Positions 10,473 to 23,019 of a stretch of 64,000 nucleotides of DNA are shown here, in pieces; the first letter of the stretch is position 1; every line of letters begins with the position of its first letter. Both the position numbers and the translations under genes were made by a program. Under the pieces are notes generated by a model. That model made no database searches, was not told the origin of the DNA, and saw only the letters and a program-made list of their open reading frames with translations. Source of the stretch: Amylostereum areolatum (Eukaryota; Basidiomycota; Agaricomycetes; Russulales; Stereaceae); NCBI GenBank assembly GCA_012932865.1, contig SAXG01000051.1, positions 280,957 through 344,956 of the forward strand, written 5' to 3'.

Positions 10473-11790
10473 CGAGGGTCCTGGAGGGTCCAGAAGGGTC
10501 CGAACACTGTTTTACGGTCCTGGTGGGCCCAGGGAACTATCCTGGCACATCAGCATAGGGGGACCCCACATGGGCCCATGTGTTGCATATGGCACCTTGG
10601 GCCCACCGTGGGGTTTGTGTTGAGGGAGGGATAAAAGACTCATGGATTATGTGTTGACAACAGCACTAATTGACTGTCTTATGTGTGCATCAGGGAAACC
10701 CTCACCTGCTAAAGCCAGGTTTTTTAACGCTCAGTTATATGGGACGTGTGAATCGTGTTAAGCGGAGAAAACGAGAGCTAACCTACCTTGATGGACGATT
10801 GTACCTCAGCTCGTCCTTCGGCACAAGCCAGCAGAGGCGACATCGGGCTTGCGCCAAGTGAGGGAGAGCCACGAGCTCTTCTCAAGCACGAAAGAACAGG
10901 GTCGATGCGCGATCGCCGTCGGAGCTTGAATCGACTTCGCATTGAACACGATCATCGAGTCCGTGCCAGCTCACCTTGCCTCCTACCACTTCGACCTTGA
11001 CCCCCCTCGACCGCCTGCAGCCTGTCATCAATCGCGCTCGCTCATGCGCGACCTGTTGTGCTCTCAACGCTTGCCACCAGCCACGTCGTCCTTCTTCCCA
11101 TGTCCGTTCTCGCACACGGTCTGCTTTGAACAGTATGACTAGGCCCATGAGTTAGGACGTCCAACGTGTGTAACTCACATTGTACATCTCACCCTCAACC
11201 CTAATGCACTCAGTTTTCAGCGAGTGAAGCTTGACAGGAGTCTCTCCTTCTCTCCGGACCGGCTACACCCTCAGCATCCTCACTACATTCTCAGCACCAT
11301 CGCTACACCCTCGGCGTCATCACGCACGCACTCCCTTCTTTGTTCTCACCACCAAGGTATAGATATCCAGGCTGATTGATTGGAGGAATAAGTCCTCCCT
11401 TGCTCGTTAGTAAGTTGTATCTTCTCAGCTCTCCATCCTTGCACTACTCGGACTCGCATCTGGCTCAGTGTCCTATCATTCACACACCTTACTGTAATGT
11501 TATTTCTCATTTCTTCCCCCTGCATTTTTCTATCCGAGTACAACCCTGTATCACCCATTTGTAGTTCCTCACATCCTATACTGCATCGGCGTACTATATA
11601 TAGTAATGGAATATTTCATGGAAGACCTCGAATGACCTGTGTGAATAGTAAAATTAGCAGCTGAAATGGACTGGAAAGGATCGGGTACCGATCTTCTAGA
11701 GGAAGATCTGTCGCCGATGCCAAGTATTAGCTTGGATGAGCTGCAAATGTTGCGCGAAATTATGGGGGGGGAACCGAATTCTGCTAATCC
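10473..11790. other. Intergenic stretch, nothing recognised
   Basis: Short unrelated open frames only. An AT-rich TATATATAG stretch lies near 11596. No LTR, TIR or RNA gene signature was recognised. Confidence 0.4.
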
Positions 11791-11816
11791 ACTAATTACC
11801 GTGAATTATGTCCGAG

Positions 11817-12789
11817 TTAATGCTTATTAACAGATGAGGGTTTGCCTGATGTGGATCTATCGATGCTCCAAGGTGTGGAAGCACAGGCTTGATATCGTAC
11901 TTCAAGTTCCTTGACCGTGGCGTAGATATAGAGAGCTTGGCGGGCCGTCGAGCGTCTGGATGGGTCGGCCGGGAGTTCCGGTATAAGTGCATAGTATTTG
12001 GATAGAATTATAACATACTGTTTTTTGTGTGAGATGAAAGCTAAGTTCGCTGCCTGTACACGGCCACGAGGGGGACCAACGCGCACATCTTGAGAAGAAT
12101 TTTGGGGGTCAGACATTGTAACATCAGAGGATCCGGATGGCTCAATGGCGGTGGATGGTGCTGGGAGGCGGGGCGCTAGCTCTGCATTGAACGGATTCTG
12201 CGTCCTTGGAGAAGCAGCAGTGGCCTTTGGATCAGCTGCCGGCGAGGTCGTCAGAGTGGAGTAGCCAATAGTGAATCAAAGCCTAAAGAAAGAAAAAACA
12301 TCTCCGTGGCACTCCGCAGGTATCCCGGCATTGGAAAAGGCATGCACCCGAGTATCTCTGCCCGTCTAACATGTACAGCATGAACGACGCACTCTGAACA
12401 AAAACCAGGCTGCGGTCGAGCGGCGCACCCTTCCTGACATGCAATACAATGCGGAGTAGGGCGAAGAACTGGTTTCCGGTGAGCGTGCTGTCGCTCGCGA
12501 GCGGGGCGAACAGCTGTAAGATCTACAAATGCAAACGTGTCAGATTCCACTAGCTCAGAGTCAACGAATCAAAATGCGAACTGACCTGGTCAAGGTCGGA
12601 TACCGAGAGGTCCTGGTAGCGGCCTCGCAGCCAGGCACGAGTCTCGCGGATAGAGACCGAGAGGCCTTCGTAGGGGGCATTTTCGCGGTCAAACGTCTCC
12701 GGGGCTAGGATATTGGCCAGTGAATGTGTAAAAAAGGCATACTCCTCGTCGTTGAGGGCGGAAATATGGAGAGCGAGCGGCCGTTGCAT
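11817..12789 (-). CDS. EH/EF-hand-like domain protein, spliced, boundaries approximate
   Basis: From ATG 12789 (MQRPLALHISALNDEEYAFF) the frame runs to a donor at 12585. A 72-bp intron (12514-12585, ending TTACAG) joins it to LFAPLASDSTLTGNQFFALLRIVLHV and DRSLVFVQ, which resembles an EH/EF-hand-like fold (F-L-x-S-x-T-L-T-G-x-Q-F-F-A-x-L-R). Further downstream on the same strand NPFNAELAPRLPAPST and a C-terminal helical segment (about 12116-11817) probably belong to the same gene, but the splice near 12350-12250 is not resolved. Some EH proteins act in endocytosis through Asn-Pro-Phe motifs. That role here is only an analogy. Confidence 0.5.
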
Positions 12790-12954
12790 GGAGGAGCAAG
12801 TGAAGGAGCGGTGAGGTGCCGTGCGCCACTCCGTCGCTGTTCGAATGTTGACTACATAAGCCGGCGCCCTTCCTCGAAGGAAAGGTAAGTACGTAGCGTC
12901 TGATGCAAGCACTGAAAGACGCGTTACTGTACCATCGCACGGCGGTGATAGCAT

Positions 12955-13360
12955 GAGAAGACCATATCTTTTGGGTCACAGAGGACTGAACGGCATGCTC
13001 AGGCGTCTTGGGTACCTAGAGCGACGAGTACGAGGTCAACAGCACCGTCGAATGAACCGTACTCACGCACTCATCATCGTTGACGACCTTGACGCGGAAG
13101 TAGAGGTAGTATGTGATATGCAAAGCTTGCTACACTACAGACATTCAACTTTCCCGGTCATCAGTACGTATCAGTCCGAAACAAAGAAAGAAACAGACTA
13201 CAGAGCAGTATTGGTCCATGAGAGAAAAACGTCACGGTCGTATATCGAGAAGGACGACCCAAATAAAAAAGGAACGAAAGCGAGAAGGCGCGTAGACGTA
13301 TGTCGTCAGTAGCGAGCCCGAGTCCTGGTAAGTATGACGCAATATCGTGCACGGTCACAA
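12955..13360. other. Gap between chitin synthase and the EH-like gene
   Basis: About 400 bp holding the chitin synthase 3' flank and the presumed promoter of the next minus-strand gene. Only short spurious frames seen. Confidence 0.4.
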
Positions 13361-16300
13361 TCATTCTCCAGCAAACATGCGGACGATCATATACCCCGTT
13401 GAACCAATGAAACGCACCACTGTAACAGAGCGCAGGTCAGATCAACAGAGAAGCAAGATAGAGAGGAGGAAAACGCACAGGCAAGGACCACGACGGAGTA
13501 CAGGATAAAGATGAGGTAGCCGTTGACGACGCTATTAGCGCTGCTGTCCGCTGCGCTGCCGGTCGTCGTGCTGACGGACTCATGAGTTAGCACAACGCGC
13601 AGGGAGAGCTGGGACAGACAAACGTACAGGACGATAGCGCTCAAGAGAGACTGGATTACGCAAGGTCAGCGGGCGAGGGAAGGACGGTGACGACGCGCAC
13701 TCACGTTTGACAAAACCCAAGCCATCAGGACCTACGAGCATACGAACATGTCAGCATCCCAAACGCCGTCCGCGAGCGGGCAGAGCGGCTTACACTGCAC
13801 GGGAGGACGCTCGTCAATACGCGGCAGAGACGAGAGACGAAACTGGCACGCACTTCGTCCGGAAGTTGCGGTAATAATCCTCTTGCCGCGTTGAGTCGTC
13901 CACGTGGTGCTCCTCCTTCGGCGGCTTGGTCGACAGGACGTGGATCGCGTCCTCGTACGCGGCGTTGATGTCCGTTTCTGCCGTGGGCACCGCTACCTCG
14001 ACCTCGTTCGTATTCTTGCCCGTCTTGACCACGCCGAGATCAGTGCTGACCTTTGTGTCACCCTTGGTGCCCCATGAGACGTCACTGTCACCGACGATAA
14101 GCAGAAGCTAAGCAAGGTCAACGTTCGACGTACTGGACGTTCGCGAACGCGTAGACGTTGAGGATGTTGATGTACGATGGCGCAATGAGCATGTATTGCC
14201 CAAAGGACGTGAGCATATGCCAAGGGTCGAGCTGCAGGAGTGAGCGTAAGCCGTTGGCCAAAAACCGTGGAGGGTCATCGTCCTACGTGAATAAGAGACG
14301 CCACGATGTAAAGTCCAATGGTCGATGCCATGGACAGTACGACATCGCGAAATACAGCATTGCCGAAGAAATCCGAAAATTTCAGATTTCGCCCCTCGTC
14401 GCTCGCAACTTGCTGCACGGATTTCACCGACAGGAAGATCGCCGCAAACTGGAGGGGCCGTCAACATCGAATGCGCAAAACGGGTACAGACTGTGCTCAC
14501 GGTCATGTACACCGTAAACAGCGCGAAGCCGATGAACGCGAGTGTGTAGCCCCACTTGGAACCTTGAGGTCGGTTCCCGAGGGAGAGCATGAAACACGTA
14601 AGTAACAAGCCGACGTATGCATAGCGTAGAATCGTGTTGATGACGTGAATAGCCGTGCCGCCGATGATGTTATCGTCCTCGAGCGCGTTGGTTAACACAA
14701 AGAAAGATATCAAAAAGTTGCCCTAGGAAACGATCAGATACGCGAGTTCACGGCGAGCAGGTGCAGGGACGTACCAGACCGAACCACGAAAAGATCAGGT
14801 TGAAGGTCTGGTAGACGAGCTCGACGTGGATCCAGAACTTGCGAATAAAGCTGTGAGACGACCGGTAGATGTAATGGAACTTGACGGTACTGTGGATGGC
14901 GGCGAAGAAGGAGCCGTTCAGCCACCGACGCCGTTGCGACACCAGTTCGGGGACCTATGAATGAGAAACAAACGTTAGGTGGGGACAGAGGGCAGGAGAC
15001 AGGGTCGTGCTTACCTGGTCTGGCGTATCGGTGACACCATATGCAGACTTGACATAGTGTAATAACCATGCTCCGCCGCGTTTGGATACCAGCTCCCAAC
15101 ATAGAATCTAATAGAAAAGAATGTAGTCAGTCGACGAAACAGGTAAACCAGTCTTGTGGGGACGTACTCGATCCTCCGCCAAGTACATGTTCGCGGTGAA
15201 TATATCCGCGCCTGCACCATGCTGCTCTCGAGGTCAGAACGGTGTACCCACATTGACCCTGATGCGAACGTACCATCGTCTCGCCAAGGAAGTACTTTTG
15301 CAAAGGGCCTTCGCCTGTTACGTCGTTTTGGAGGGCAATATAGCGGTACGCGCTGAAGGCTCCGGGAAGCACTGTGATATAGCCGAAGACTGACTCCCTG
15401 TTAACGAAAAAAAAAACAGATGAGAGATGGTCGGAAGAAGGGAACGTAAAACACATACAAAGGCTTATCTAAGATGTTGGACATCTTGTACTCGAAGTTC
15501 TGCGCGGCAACTGGCGGATTTTTATTAGCCAAAGCCAGGCGATATCCTCGGGGAAAGGCTTACCAAGAGGATTGAGCAACTTCTCTCCATAGCGGCCCTT
15601 CAGAGCGACGATCTCGCCACATGCACCACCGACGTTCGAGTTGATATCGAAGGCCTTCCACAGATGATAGATGGACGTCGGACCCGGCATAGTACCCACG
15701 TCAAGCAACACACAGACATTCGGTTGGAGGATGGGCCCGAACGCGTTGAAGAACCACCGATGAGAGTTGATCTTCTTCTGGTTCTTTTCCTTGAGGCAGA
15801 AGATGACCTGAACGGGGACAATGCCCTTCTCAGCACCTTCGATTTTGTTCGAAGGGGTGACGGAGACTAGTAATCCACATTCAGGATCGAAAGACGAGGA
15901 GGACGACCACGGGCGACGTACTTTGGGTGGTGTACTCGTAAACGTGAGCCGCGACTGGCTTTCCGTTCACGATGCTCTTCGCGATCCCTTCTTGATATGC
16001 GCCCATGGCCGCGATGACGGACAGCGTGCGGGAGTTGATCTTCTGTCGCCCATCGGAGACGATGCAAACCACGACCTTCTTCCAGCCCTCCTTCCCCCAC
16101 GTCTTGCTGCGGTCGCGCTTGCAAAGGTGGGCGATGTTCTTCATGACGCCGTGCATGGAACGAGTGAACAGCGCGTCGTCTTCGTTGTACATCGTCATCA
16201 CGATGAAGAGCTCCGTGCGCCGCGGGGGGTCGTAGTGTACTTGGCGCAAGGTGAAGCCCGAGTCCTTGAAGTCGTTGGGGTCGCACGTCGCCGCCGAGTA

Positions 16301-17225
16301 CCGCATGTGGGTAAACTCGCGCTCTTCGCGTTGTGCGCACAGGTTGAGGAGCTTCGTGGGTACGGCCGAATCGAGGACGAAATTACCATGGAACAGCCTG
16401 CGCAGGCGAATGAGTGCGCGAATAGACCATCAAAAAGGGAGAATGACGCACTCGACCTTCTTGATCGTCTTGTACCGCCGCGGCACGCGTTGGGGGATCC
16501 GTCCGTATCGAATGTTGGTGTCCTGCTCACCGTCGTCGTTCGGCACCGAGTTGTAGTCGCCAGGCATCTTGGCGCTGTCCGAATACTGGGAGCGCTGGGA
16601 GGGCGCACGCAGCAACGGGAGATCGCCGGCGTCGCCGAGGTCGTGATCGTCGTTCAGGTCGTAAGATGACGGCGCGTTGTACGAATCGGGCCGAGCTTCA
16701 GTATAGGGCGCGCCGAGGTAATCATGTTGCTGGGGAGGTGGAGAGGTTTGGTGAACGGGGAAAGGAGGTGAACGGTAGGGATCTTGCTGGGTGAGAGGAT
16801 ATTCTTGAGGTGGCGGCGAGGAGAGGTGGTGGACAGGAAACGGTGGAGACCGATATGGATCTGCTGGTGGAGGAGAGGTCGGGTGGTAGGACATGATTGG
16901 GGCGCCGTATGCATCGTGAGTGTAAGTGGGGTCTTGAGGAGGATACATGGATGACATTGGACGTTGCGGGGGTGGTGAAGTCGTCGAATATTGGTTGGTA
17001 AATGGGTCGTGAGCTGGTTGCTGGTAAGGATCGTGAACAGGTTGCTGGTACGGGTCGTGCGCTGGTTGTTGGTAGGTGTACGCGTCGTAGGACGCTGGGT
17101 TCTGGTACGTCGGGTGGCCGTCGTTATAGTGCCCGCGCTGGGCCTCGTCGGCCTGGACATCAATAAAAATCAGTGAGAATCGAGGTAGACGTCCGGTAAC
17201 GGCGTACATCTGGGTAGCGAGACAT
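13361..17225 (-). CDS. Chitin synthase (division 1 type, QRRRW)
   Basis: Plasma-membrane glycosyltransferase that polymerises GlcNAc from UDP-GlcNAc into chitin. First exon is six codons (ATG 17225, MSRYPD); intron 17153-17207; then a Pro/Gln/Tyr-rich N-terminus (DPYQQP repeats). Further introns read from frame: 16398-16451, 15867-15921, 15511-15563, plus several more. Conserved parts: [79 protein letters not shown], and [10 protein letters not shown] before a run of membrane helices. It ends [18 protein letters not shown] with TGA at 13363-13361. I saw no frameshift in any exon checked. A Chs7-like export chaperone lies 9 kb away. Confidence 0.95.
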
Positions 17226-18051
17226 CGTTCTCGCGTGCGTATATCCCGAGTGAGCGGCGTTCGAGTCGTTGTGGTCGGTTGACTGCAGATATCCGCTTCG
17301 TCAACCAAGTTGAACGTCGACGCGTGTGTGGAGACGGTCACTGGCCTGTTCTCTGCGGTCGCAAGGTCGTTGTATACTCGGGGGAAGAGAACGAGGTCGG
17401 ACGTGGGGAACTTATGAACAAAATGGATACGATGGCGATGGGAGGATAATAAGCGGGTGAGGTGGGGAAGAAGCACTGCACCGAGCGGGAGCACCGGCTT
17501 CGCATAGACAGATGCAGGAACACGCACGTGACTCGTCCCGCCGGCACCTCTTCATTTTTGCATTGAGTTTCGCGTTCGCAAACCACCACCCACAACTCAA
17601 ATTGCACCCTCGCACATCTTCTACCATATGCCTACATGCATTGTTATTGCTACGCGCGTTTTCCTACGATATAATGTATACGCTCGTCTCTCATCCAAGC
17701 CGAGAGTCGTCCACTGGCATTGTCAGCGGCGCCAGGCTCCCAGGCCCATCATGCCAAACTTACCGCAGTACTACTCCGCAGGCAAAATTTCTCGAGGCGG
17801 TACTTCATCTCTCTTCTTAGAGGGAGGAATCACCGACTGATTCGATGCTGCCATACAAAGTACTGCGCACTCTCGTCTCCGATGCTGTGCGACTACATAC
17901 TAACCTGACCGCACACATCTGCTCAACTTATGTACTGCAGCGGGTATCCGACGATGCATGAATTTACATATGATTCGTACCCCATGTAAAACCCACCGAC
18001 GGCATTCTATCCTAATTATCAGCCGTCCGGAGGTGGGAGAGCCCTATACGT
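17226..18051. other. Chitin synthase upstream region and F-box 3' flank
   Basis: No supported gene. Immediately 5' of the chitin synthase ATG the minus strand has the leader and presumed promoter. Short frames at 17512-17908 show no domain. Confidence 0.4.
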
Positions 18052-19714
18052 TCAATATTCTTCCACCGTTTCCTCCCTCCACGAAACATGATCTCCGTCC
18101 CTGACCAGCACGACCACCTTGTTCGAAGCCAACGTCCAGTGGTCGAACCGGTACAATTTTGGCGCTGTGGCCGCGATATCGCGCGCGCGTTGGTCATTGT
18201 CTGCGACGGACAGGATCCTTAAACAGTGAGACGCCATGGAAGACCTCGAGCTCAGGCAACCTGGCACACGACGTCGACCCATTGACCCTACATTGCCGCC
18301 ACAACGCCTCAGCCCACCGCCAGACCCGACGTCGGAAGAAGAAGAAAAACGCACGGTGTGAATGGGCTCCAGCGTGATCCCGTGCCAGTCGTGCATGTAG
18401 TCCACGGAAGGAATCCGCAACCACGTCAGCCGAGGAAACAGCCCCACGACGTCCGTCAGCCGCTGTATGCTTTCAAACGAGGAAAGCTCAAGCTTGCGCA
18501 ACGTACGCCCGTCGATGCCCCGCAGCATCGAGAACGTGTCCGCCCACAATCTGAACGCCCCGAGCTCGACGAGCGGGCGCGGCGCGACCGTCTTGTCCGC
18601 GAGGATGCTCTCCGCACTGTGAACCTCTCGGGGCTGCGGAAAGACGGGGCTGTGCAAACGACGCAGGCGAGGCAAGCTCCCCTCCTTGAGCGGCCGCAGG
18701 GGTATGTATTGCCATTTGACGACCTCGAGCGACGGCGTGTTCTCAAGCAGATCGCAAAACGCCTGCGAGTTGGGCTCTGGATCAGCGTACACCTCGAGAC
18801 CGACCTCGCGCAAGCAGCCGAATTTGGACTCCCCGAGAAGGTCGCCAAGGTCGAAGGTCCAATCGTAAACGTCGATTTCAAGACGCTGAGGAGTTGAGAA
18901 CGGTCAACGAACGGAAGATGAGACAGGAAGGCTGCACAAACCTCGAGACGCGGTGAGTGGTTGAGAACTCTCGAGAATTGCTTCACGCTGTCGCTGTGCC
19001 GCAAGAACGCAACGTTGCTGAGAGTGATCGACGTCAAGTTCGATATCGACCAGAGCTAGACGAGCGTTAGTATCCCATCAGACATCGCACAGGGCGAGGA
19101 GGCGGAGCACTTGCCGGATAAGACCCAATGTCCTGAGGATAGATAGGCAAATCCGACGGAGGATTGAGCGGCTGGATAAAGGTCAGCTCCCTGAGCGACG
19201 GGTTCCGACCGACGGCATCCCAGATCGCCGCGACGGCCCTTCGTTCGTCCTGGCTCGAGAACGCGAGGGACATGGACCATGTAAGCCTGCGTAGATGGAC
19301 CATGTTGTCCACCGCCTCGGACACCGAGTACAGTGCGGAAGCGGATTCCTCCGGATCGTCCGAGGGCACCGACCACGGCAGTGATGGCGGCCGCAGCGAG
19401 GTGGGCACATGTTCGCGGACGTCGAACTGGCCTTCCAAGTCGAGCCCATCGCAAATTCGCACCGTTCGCACGTTCGCCGCGAGGTCCTTGCGCTCTCTGA
19501 GGTGGCTCCACACGCTTTCGTCTTGGTACGCACAACGCAGAACGCGGTATTCGAGGTGACGGGGGCTGGCGGTGCGGTAGAAGGCGCGGCAGACAAGGGC
19601 GAACGCCAGAAGGTCATGACACGACTCGATGCGGGAGGCGATGATGTCAAGGAGCTCCGGGGGCAGCTTCGATACGGGAGCGTGGCTATTGGCGGTCGCG
19701 GAACTTTCATTCAT
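18052..19714 (-). CDS. F-box protein with leucine-rich-like C-terminus
   Basis: ATG 19714 (MNESSATANS). F-box at about residues 13-60 (VSKLPPELLDIIASRI...LVCRAFYRTASPRHLEYRV), expected to bind Skp1 in an SCF ubiquitin ligase, followed by irregular leucine-rich segments (VHLRRLTW, NPSLRELTF, NLTSITLSNVAFL, LPRLRRLHS, LRKLELSSF, FPRLTWLRI). Introns: 19056-19114 with a GC donor (GCAAGT) and a perfect TACTAAC branch site, and 18886-18941. Near the 3' end either the frame is continuous or a short intron plus a one-base indel is present (about 18355-18215); both versions finish with DNDQRARDIAATAPKLYRFDHW and TGA near 18052. Substrate unknown. Confidence 0.83.
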
Positions 19715-20455
19715 CTGTGATCCATACCGCATGAGCAAATAGCACTCGTGGCTGCAATCATGAGCATATAACACTTACAGGAATCGTCTTGGGATGGTCG
19801 GGTGGTCCACCCCCGAGCTGGGAAAGGAGAGAGGTGCATGCGGATGAATAGGCTTGAGAGTAGAGTGCAAGGCCTTGCTCAAGGAGTGGGTATCTCATCC
19901 CCTTGAGTGCACTTACCACGGGATAGTGGGTGTTACAGAGTAAACTGAACGCCTGCTCGAGAAAGCGTCTTATCACGGTCTGATCGGAAAACACGCGTTA
20001 GCCAGCAGCTGACTCGCTGACGTCGAGGGGACTCACTGCCTTCTCCTGCGAAGATATACCCATCGATTACTACATGACGGTGCCCTTTATGGGCGCCTAC
20101 GCAGCATGACCGTGTGTTCAAGCCTAACCCTTCTCTGTACTTACGTCGTACGAGGGAGTGAATGTCCGTGAACGTGAGTAGGCGTGCGTCGTGGAGGCCG
20201 TGACGGGAGAAGGGAGGCAGGGAACAACTTCGAACCTTGCCATCACGCAACTGTTTTGGTGCATGCCGCATATCATATCACGATGGAGGAGACATAGAAA
20301 AAAGGCAAATAAGGGTAGGACTCGACAACACCGTACACCGCGAGGCCTTTGCTTTCGGCCTCGCGTAGAGCCCCTCAACTCCTGACGCAATCTCCTCCCC
20401 AGCCCGTATCCTCCCACCGACTCCAAGAAAACCGATCCATCAGCGCGCGCGAAGC
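19715..20455. other. Gap between F-box gene and eL14 gene
   Basis: A possible 5' UTR intron of the F-box gene (GTAAGT donor near 19785, acceptor near 19755) is the only structure seen. No coding frame with a recognisable domain. Confidence 0.4.
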
Positions 20456-21194
20456 TCATGCCTTGGCCGCCTTGACCGCCTTGCGTACACGGTCCCGGCG
20501 CTGCTTCTTCTGGAGCATGACCTGGAATCGGTCAAAGTCGCTCAGCGACCGCCTCGCCTCGACCGATGCGCGCTTCTTCGCCCAGGAGGAGTTCTCCCAT
20601 TTGGCGACGATGCCCTCCTTCTCGAGGTACTTTTTGACGACGCCGGTGCCAGCAGCGCGGGGGAGTTTGGCGACGGTGAGGGGGGTGAGGGTCAGGTGGC
20701 GGTAGGCGAAAGATTGGCGGGGGACGCCGGTGGTGGGACCGTCGATAATGGCCTACGCGCACGAAGTTCATGAAGGACGGAATCTAAGCCAAGCAAGAGC
20801 GAAACGCACGCGGTTGTGATCAATAATCTCCGCAATGACCGCGATTTTGCCGGTTTGAGGGCCCGATTTGAGGAGAACCACTGCAGACTGGTTCAGGGAA
20901 AGGCAACGTTCGCGTAAAGCGGAAGGGGGGACGCACCACGGCCAACCTCTACGAAACGCGTGAAATTTGATTCTTGGGCCTGTTAACATGCGATCAGCGA
21001 CCGTTTGCCCCTCCGAAAAGGCTCACAAGGATGCTGGTCCGCCCATCCGATCCCCATAATGCCAGCCCTCGTCCCGTGCGTCATCCGAACCGAACGGCAT
21101 CCATCCAGCCTCTGAATCCTTTCCATTTCCCAAAAAAACGACCCGTACATCGTCCCAGAAGCACCCCGTCCCAGATCAGGTCACTCACCGGCAT
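20456..21194 (-). CDS. RPL14: 60S ribosomal protein eL14
   Basis: Four exons read precisely: 21194-21189 (Met-Pro only), 20979-20937, 20880-20810, 20752-20456; introns 20980-21188 (209 bp), 20881-20936 and 20753-20809. The product is 138 residues, the usual size in fungi. Start: MPAQESNFTRFVEVGRV; then VLLKSGPQTGKIAVIAEIID (KOW-like core), DGPTTGVPRQSFAYRHLTLT, and a basic tail rich in Lys/Arg/Ala ending VKAAKA. It is a structural protein of the large subunit. The two-codon first exon followed by the longest intron is common in ribosomal protein genes. No frame damage seen. Confidence 0.96.
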
Positions 21195-23019
21195 AGTTTC
21201 TGTTCTTGAGGGCTTTTGTCGGTGTCGAGGGGGACGGTTGGTTGATGATGGACTGGGCTTGAGCGGGGATCGGATGTTCCCGTCCGGTGGCTGTGCGGCC
21301 TCCCCGGCCGGGCGCCGGACCAGCTCTCCGTTCTGTCAGGACCGTAATTAGAACGATACGTTCAGTCGCGCGCCTCCAATTCTAGTTTACCTATAGAATA
21401 CCATCACAAAGTGCGATGAAAAATCTCAAGCCTAGGAGTCATCAGATTTTTTAACGGGGTATAGCCTAGTTTAAGCCTTGCTTCAGCCCAACCCTCTGGG
21501 TGCGTCATCATCGTAAGTACTAGGCGGCATAAGTATCACTGTGATACCCTACTGTAAGCATTACCACCGCCAAATGAACAGCTTCTCCTGTTAGCTTGCT
21601 CCTGCCGACGCCGTGCGAGCGTGTCCCAATTCGACGTGCGAATGTGCCAGTGGATATGATGTGAAGGCATGTCCGAGAGTTCGGGACAGAGTAGCAGGAG
21701 GAAACCAATACAGTAGTACTATACCTCACTACGCTCACACGGTGACGAAGCCGCCTGGTGTTCCGCTCATACGCCACCATACGCCACCCAACCATCCCCG
21801 CATCAGATCTTGTACACCTGTTTCGTTAAATGACCTCCTCATCTTCTTTACCTACTTAACGATGCGCAAAAGATAAGCAACGATGACAGAACAGGTGTCA
21901 GGGCTGTATACAATAATTATGACCCACCTCCAGCGTTGAAACGAGTATCTTGGGTACCAAGAGATACTTAACTCGACAAGTGACGAGAACAAGTTCCCGA
22001 TTGCAGCGGATCCGAGGACGCCAGCGTCGCGCGCATTGTCCCCGCATCTGATGCATGATAGACGAACGTCGGCGAGCCACAGATATTTGGATTCTTAAAG
22101 CAGTCGACGCCCACGAGCCTTTACACACCGTCGTTTCAATCCGGCGAGCTATTCCTGGCCCAATAGACATGCGCACCTATCGGTATGTCGGGCGTCCGCC
22201 CAGGTCATCATGTGTCATCCGTATCATATCGTGTCCGATCATCGTGTTCAGACTAGCCTTGGAGACCATAGAGCGACCTTGGAATTGAGCGACTCTGGGA
22301 GATGACGCGAGGAAGGTGCAAAGTTACGCCCTGTTGTCGGAGTCATCATGTGGAAGTGAGAGAAGGGATGTTCGAATAAAGAACAATGTATCGTCTTTTC
22401 AGGGCTTGAAGGCGCTAGTGCATCTGCTATCGGTAGAATATAGACTGTCCGACAGCAGATTCGGAACGGCGGAGGCGAGTGTCGAGTAGGCAATCTGTCA
22501 GGTTAGCCTGAGCGCGGACAACGGTGCGATGCATTGACACAACGGACCAAAAAGAAACAAGGCCCGGCACCGATCATGGTACAGCTATGAGAAAGCACAG
22601 TAAAGTCTCGCCATCTTGTACTTACTACATACTTATGGTGCCGAGCGTGGGGCCGCTGGGGATTTGATAGACGTTCTCCAGACCGTGGGTCAACGGTGGA
22701 CGCTTCTTCGGCTAGGTTCCATTGCTTCACCTTGGCAGATATTCATCGACTACCAGTAAACGGTTAGAATATTGGCGGCGATAGCAGTGGCAAGACATCG
22801 ACACACTCACGAAATAGGGCTCAAGCCTCCGACGCGCTCGCGCCGACACCCCGCCACCGCAAACGTCGTATGCTGCGTCATCAGAATGCATCGCATCTCC
22901 GCGCCCAGTCGTCCTGAAACCGCGACCAGAGTGTAAATTATATATAACGGCAACTCACCGGACGCCCCGACCCAACGAACTGCAGCCCGCCGTCATCCCC
23001 GCCGCCCCTCCCTCGTTCC
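21195..23019. other. 1.8-kb intergenic region, nothing recognised
   Basis: Includes the eL14 promoter next to 21195. Several short frames on both strands show neither domain nor splice-consistent continuation. No LTR or TIR pair noticed. Confidence 0.4.

Noticed and set aside
10341..10634. Collagen-like Gly-Pro-Ala protein
   Set aside because: The frame is a by-product of a 9-bp tandem repeat; no signal peptide, no other domain and no splice support.
17628..17908. Small protein genes downstream of the F-box gene
   Set aside because: Overlapping short frames without domain, splice pattern or codon-use signal.
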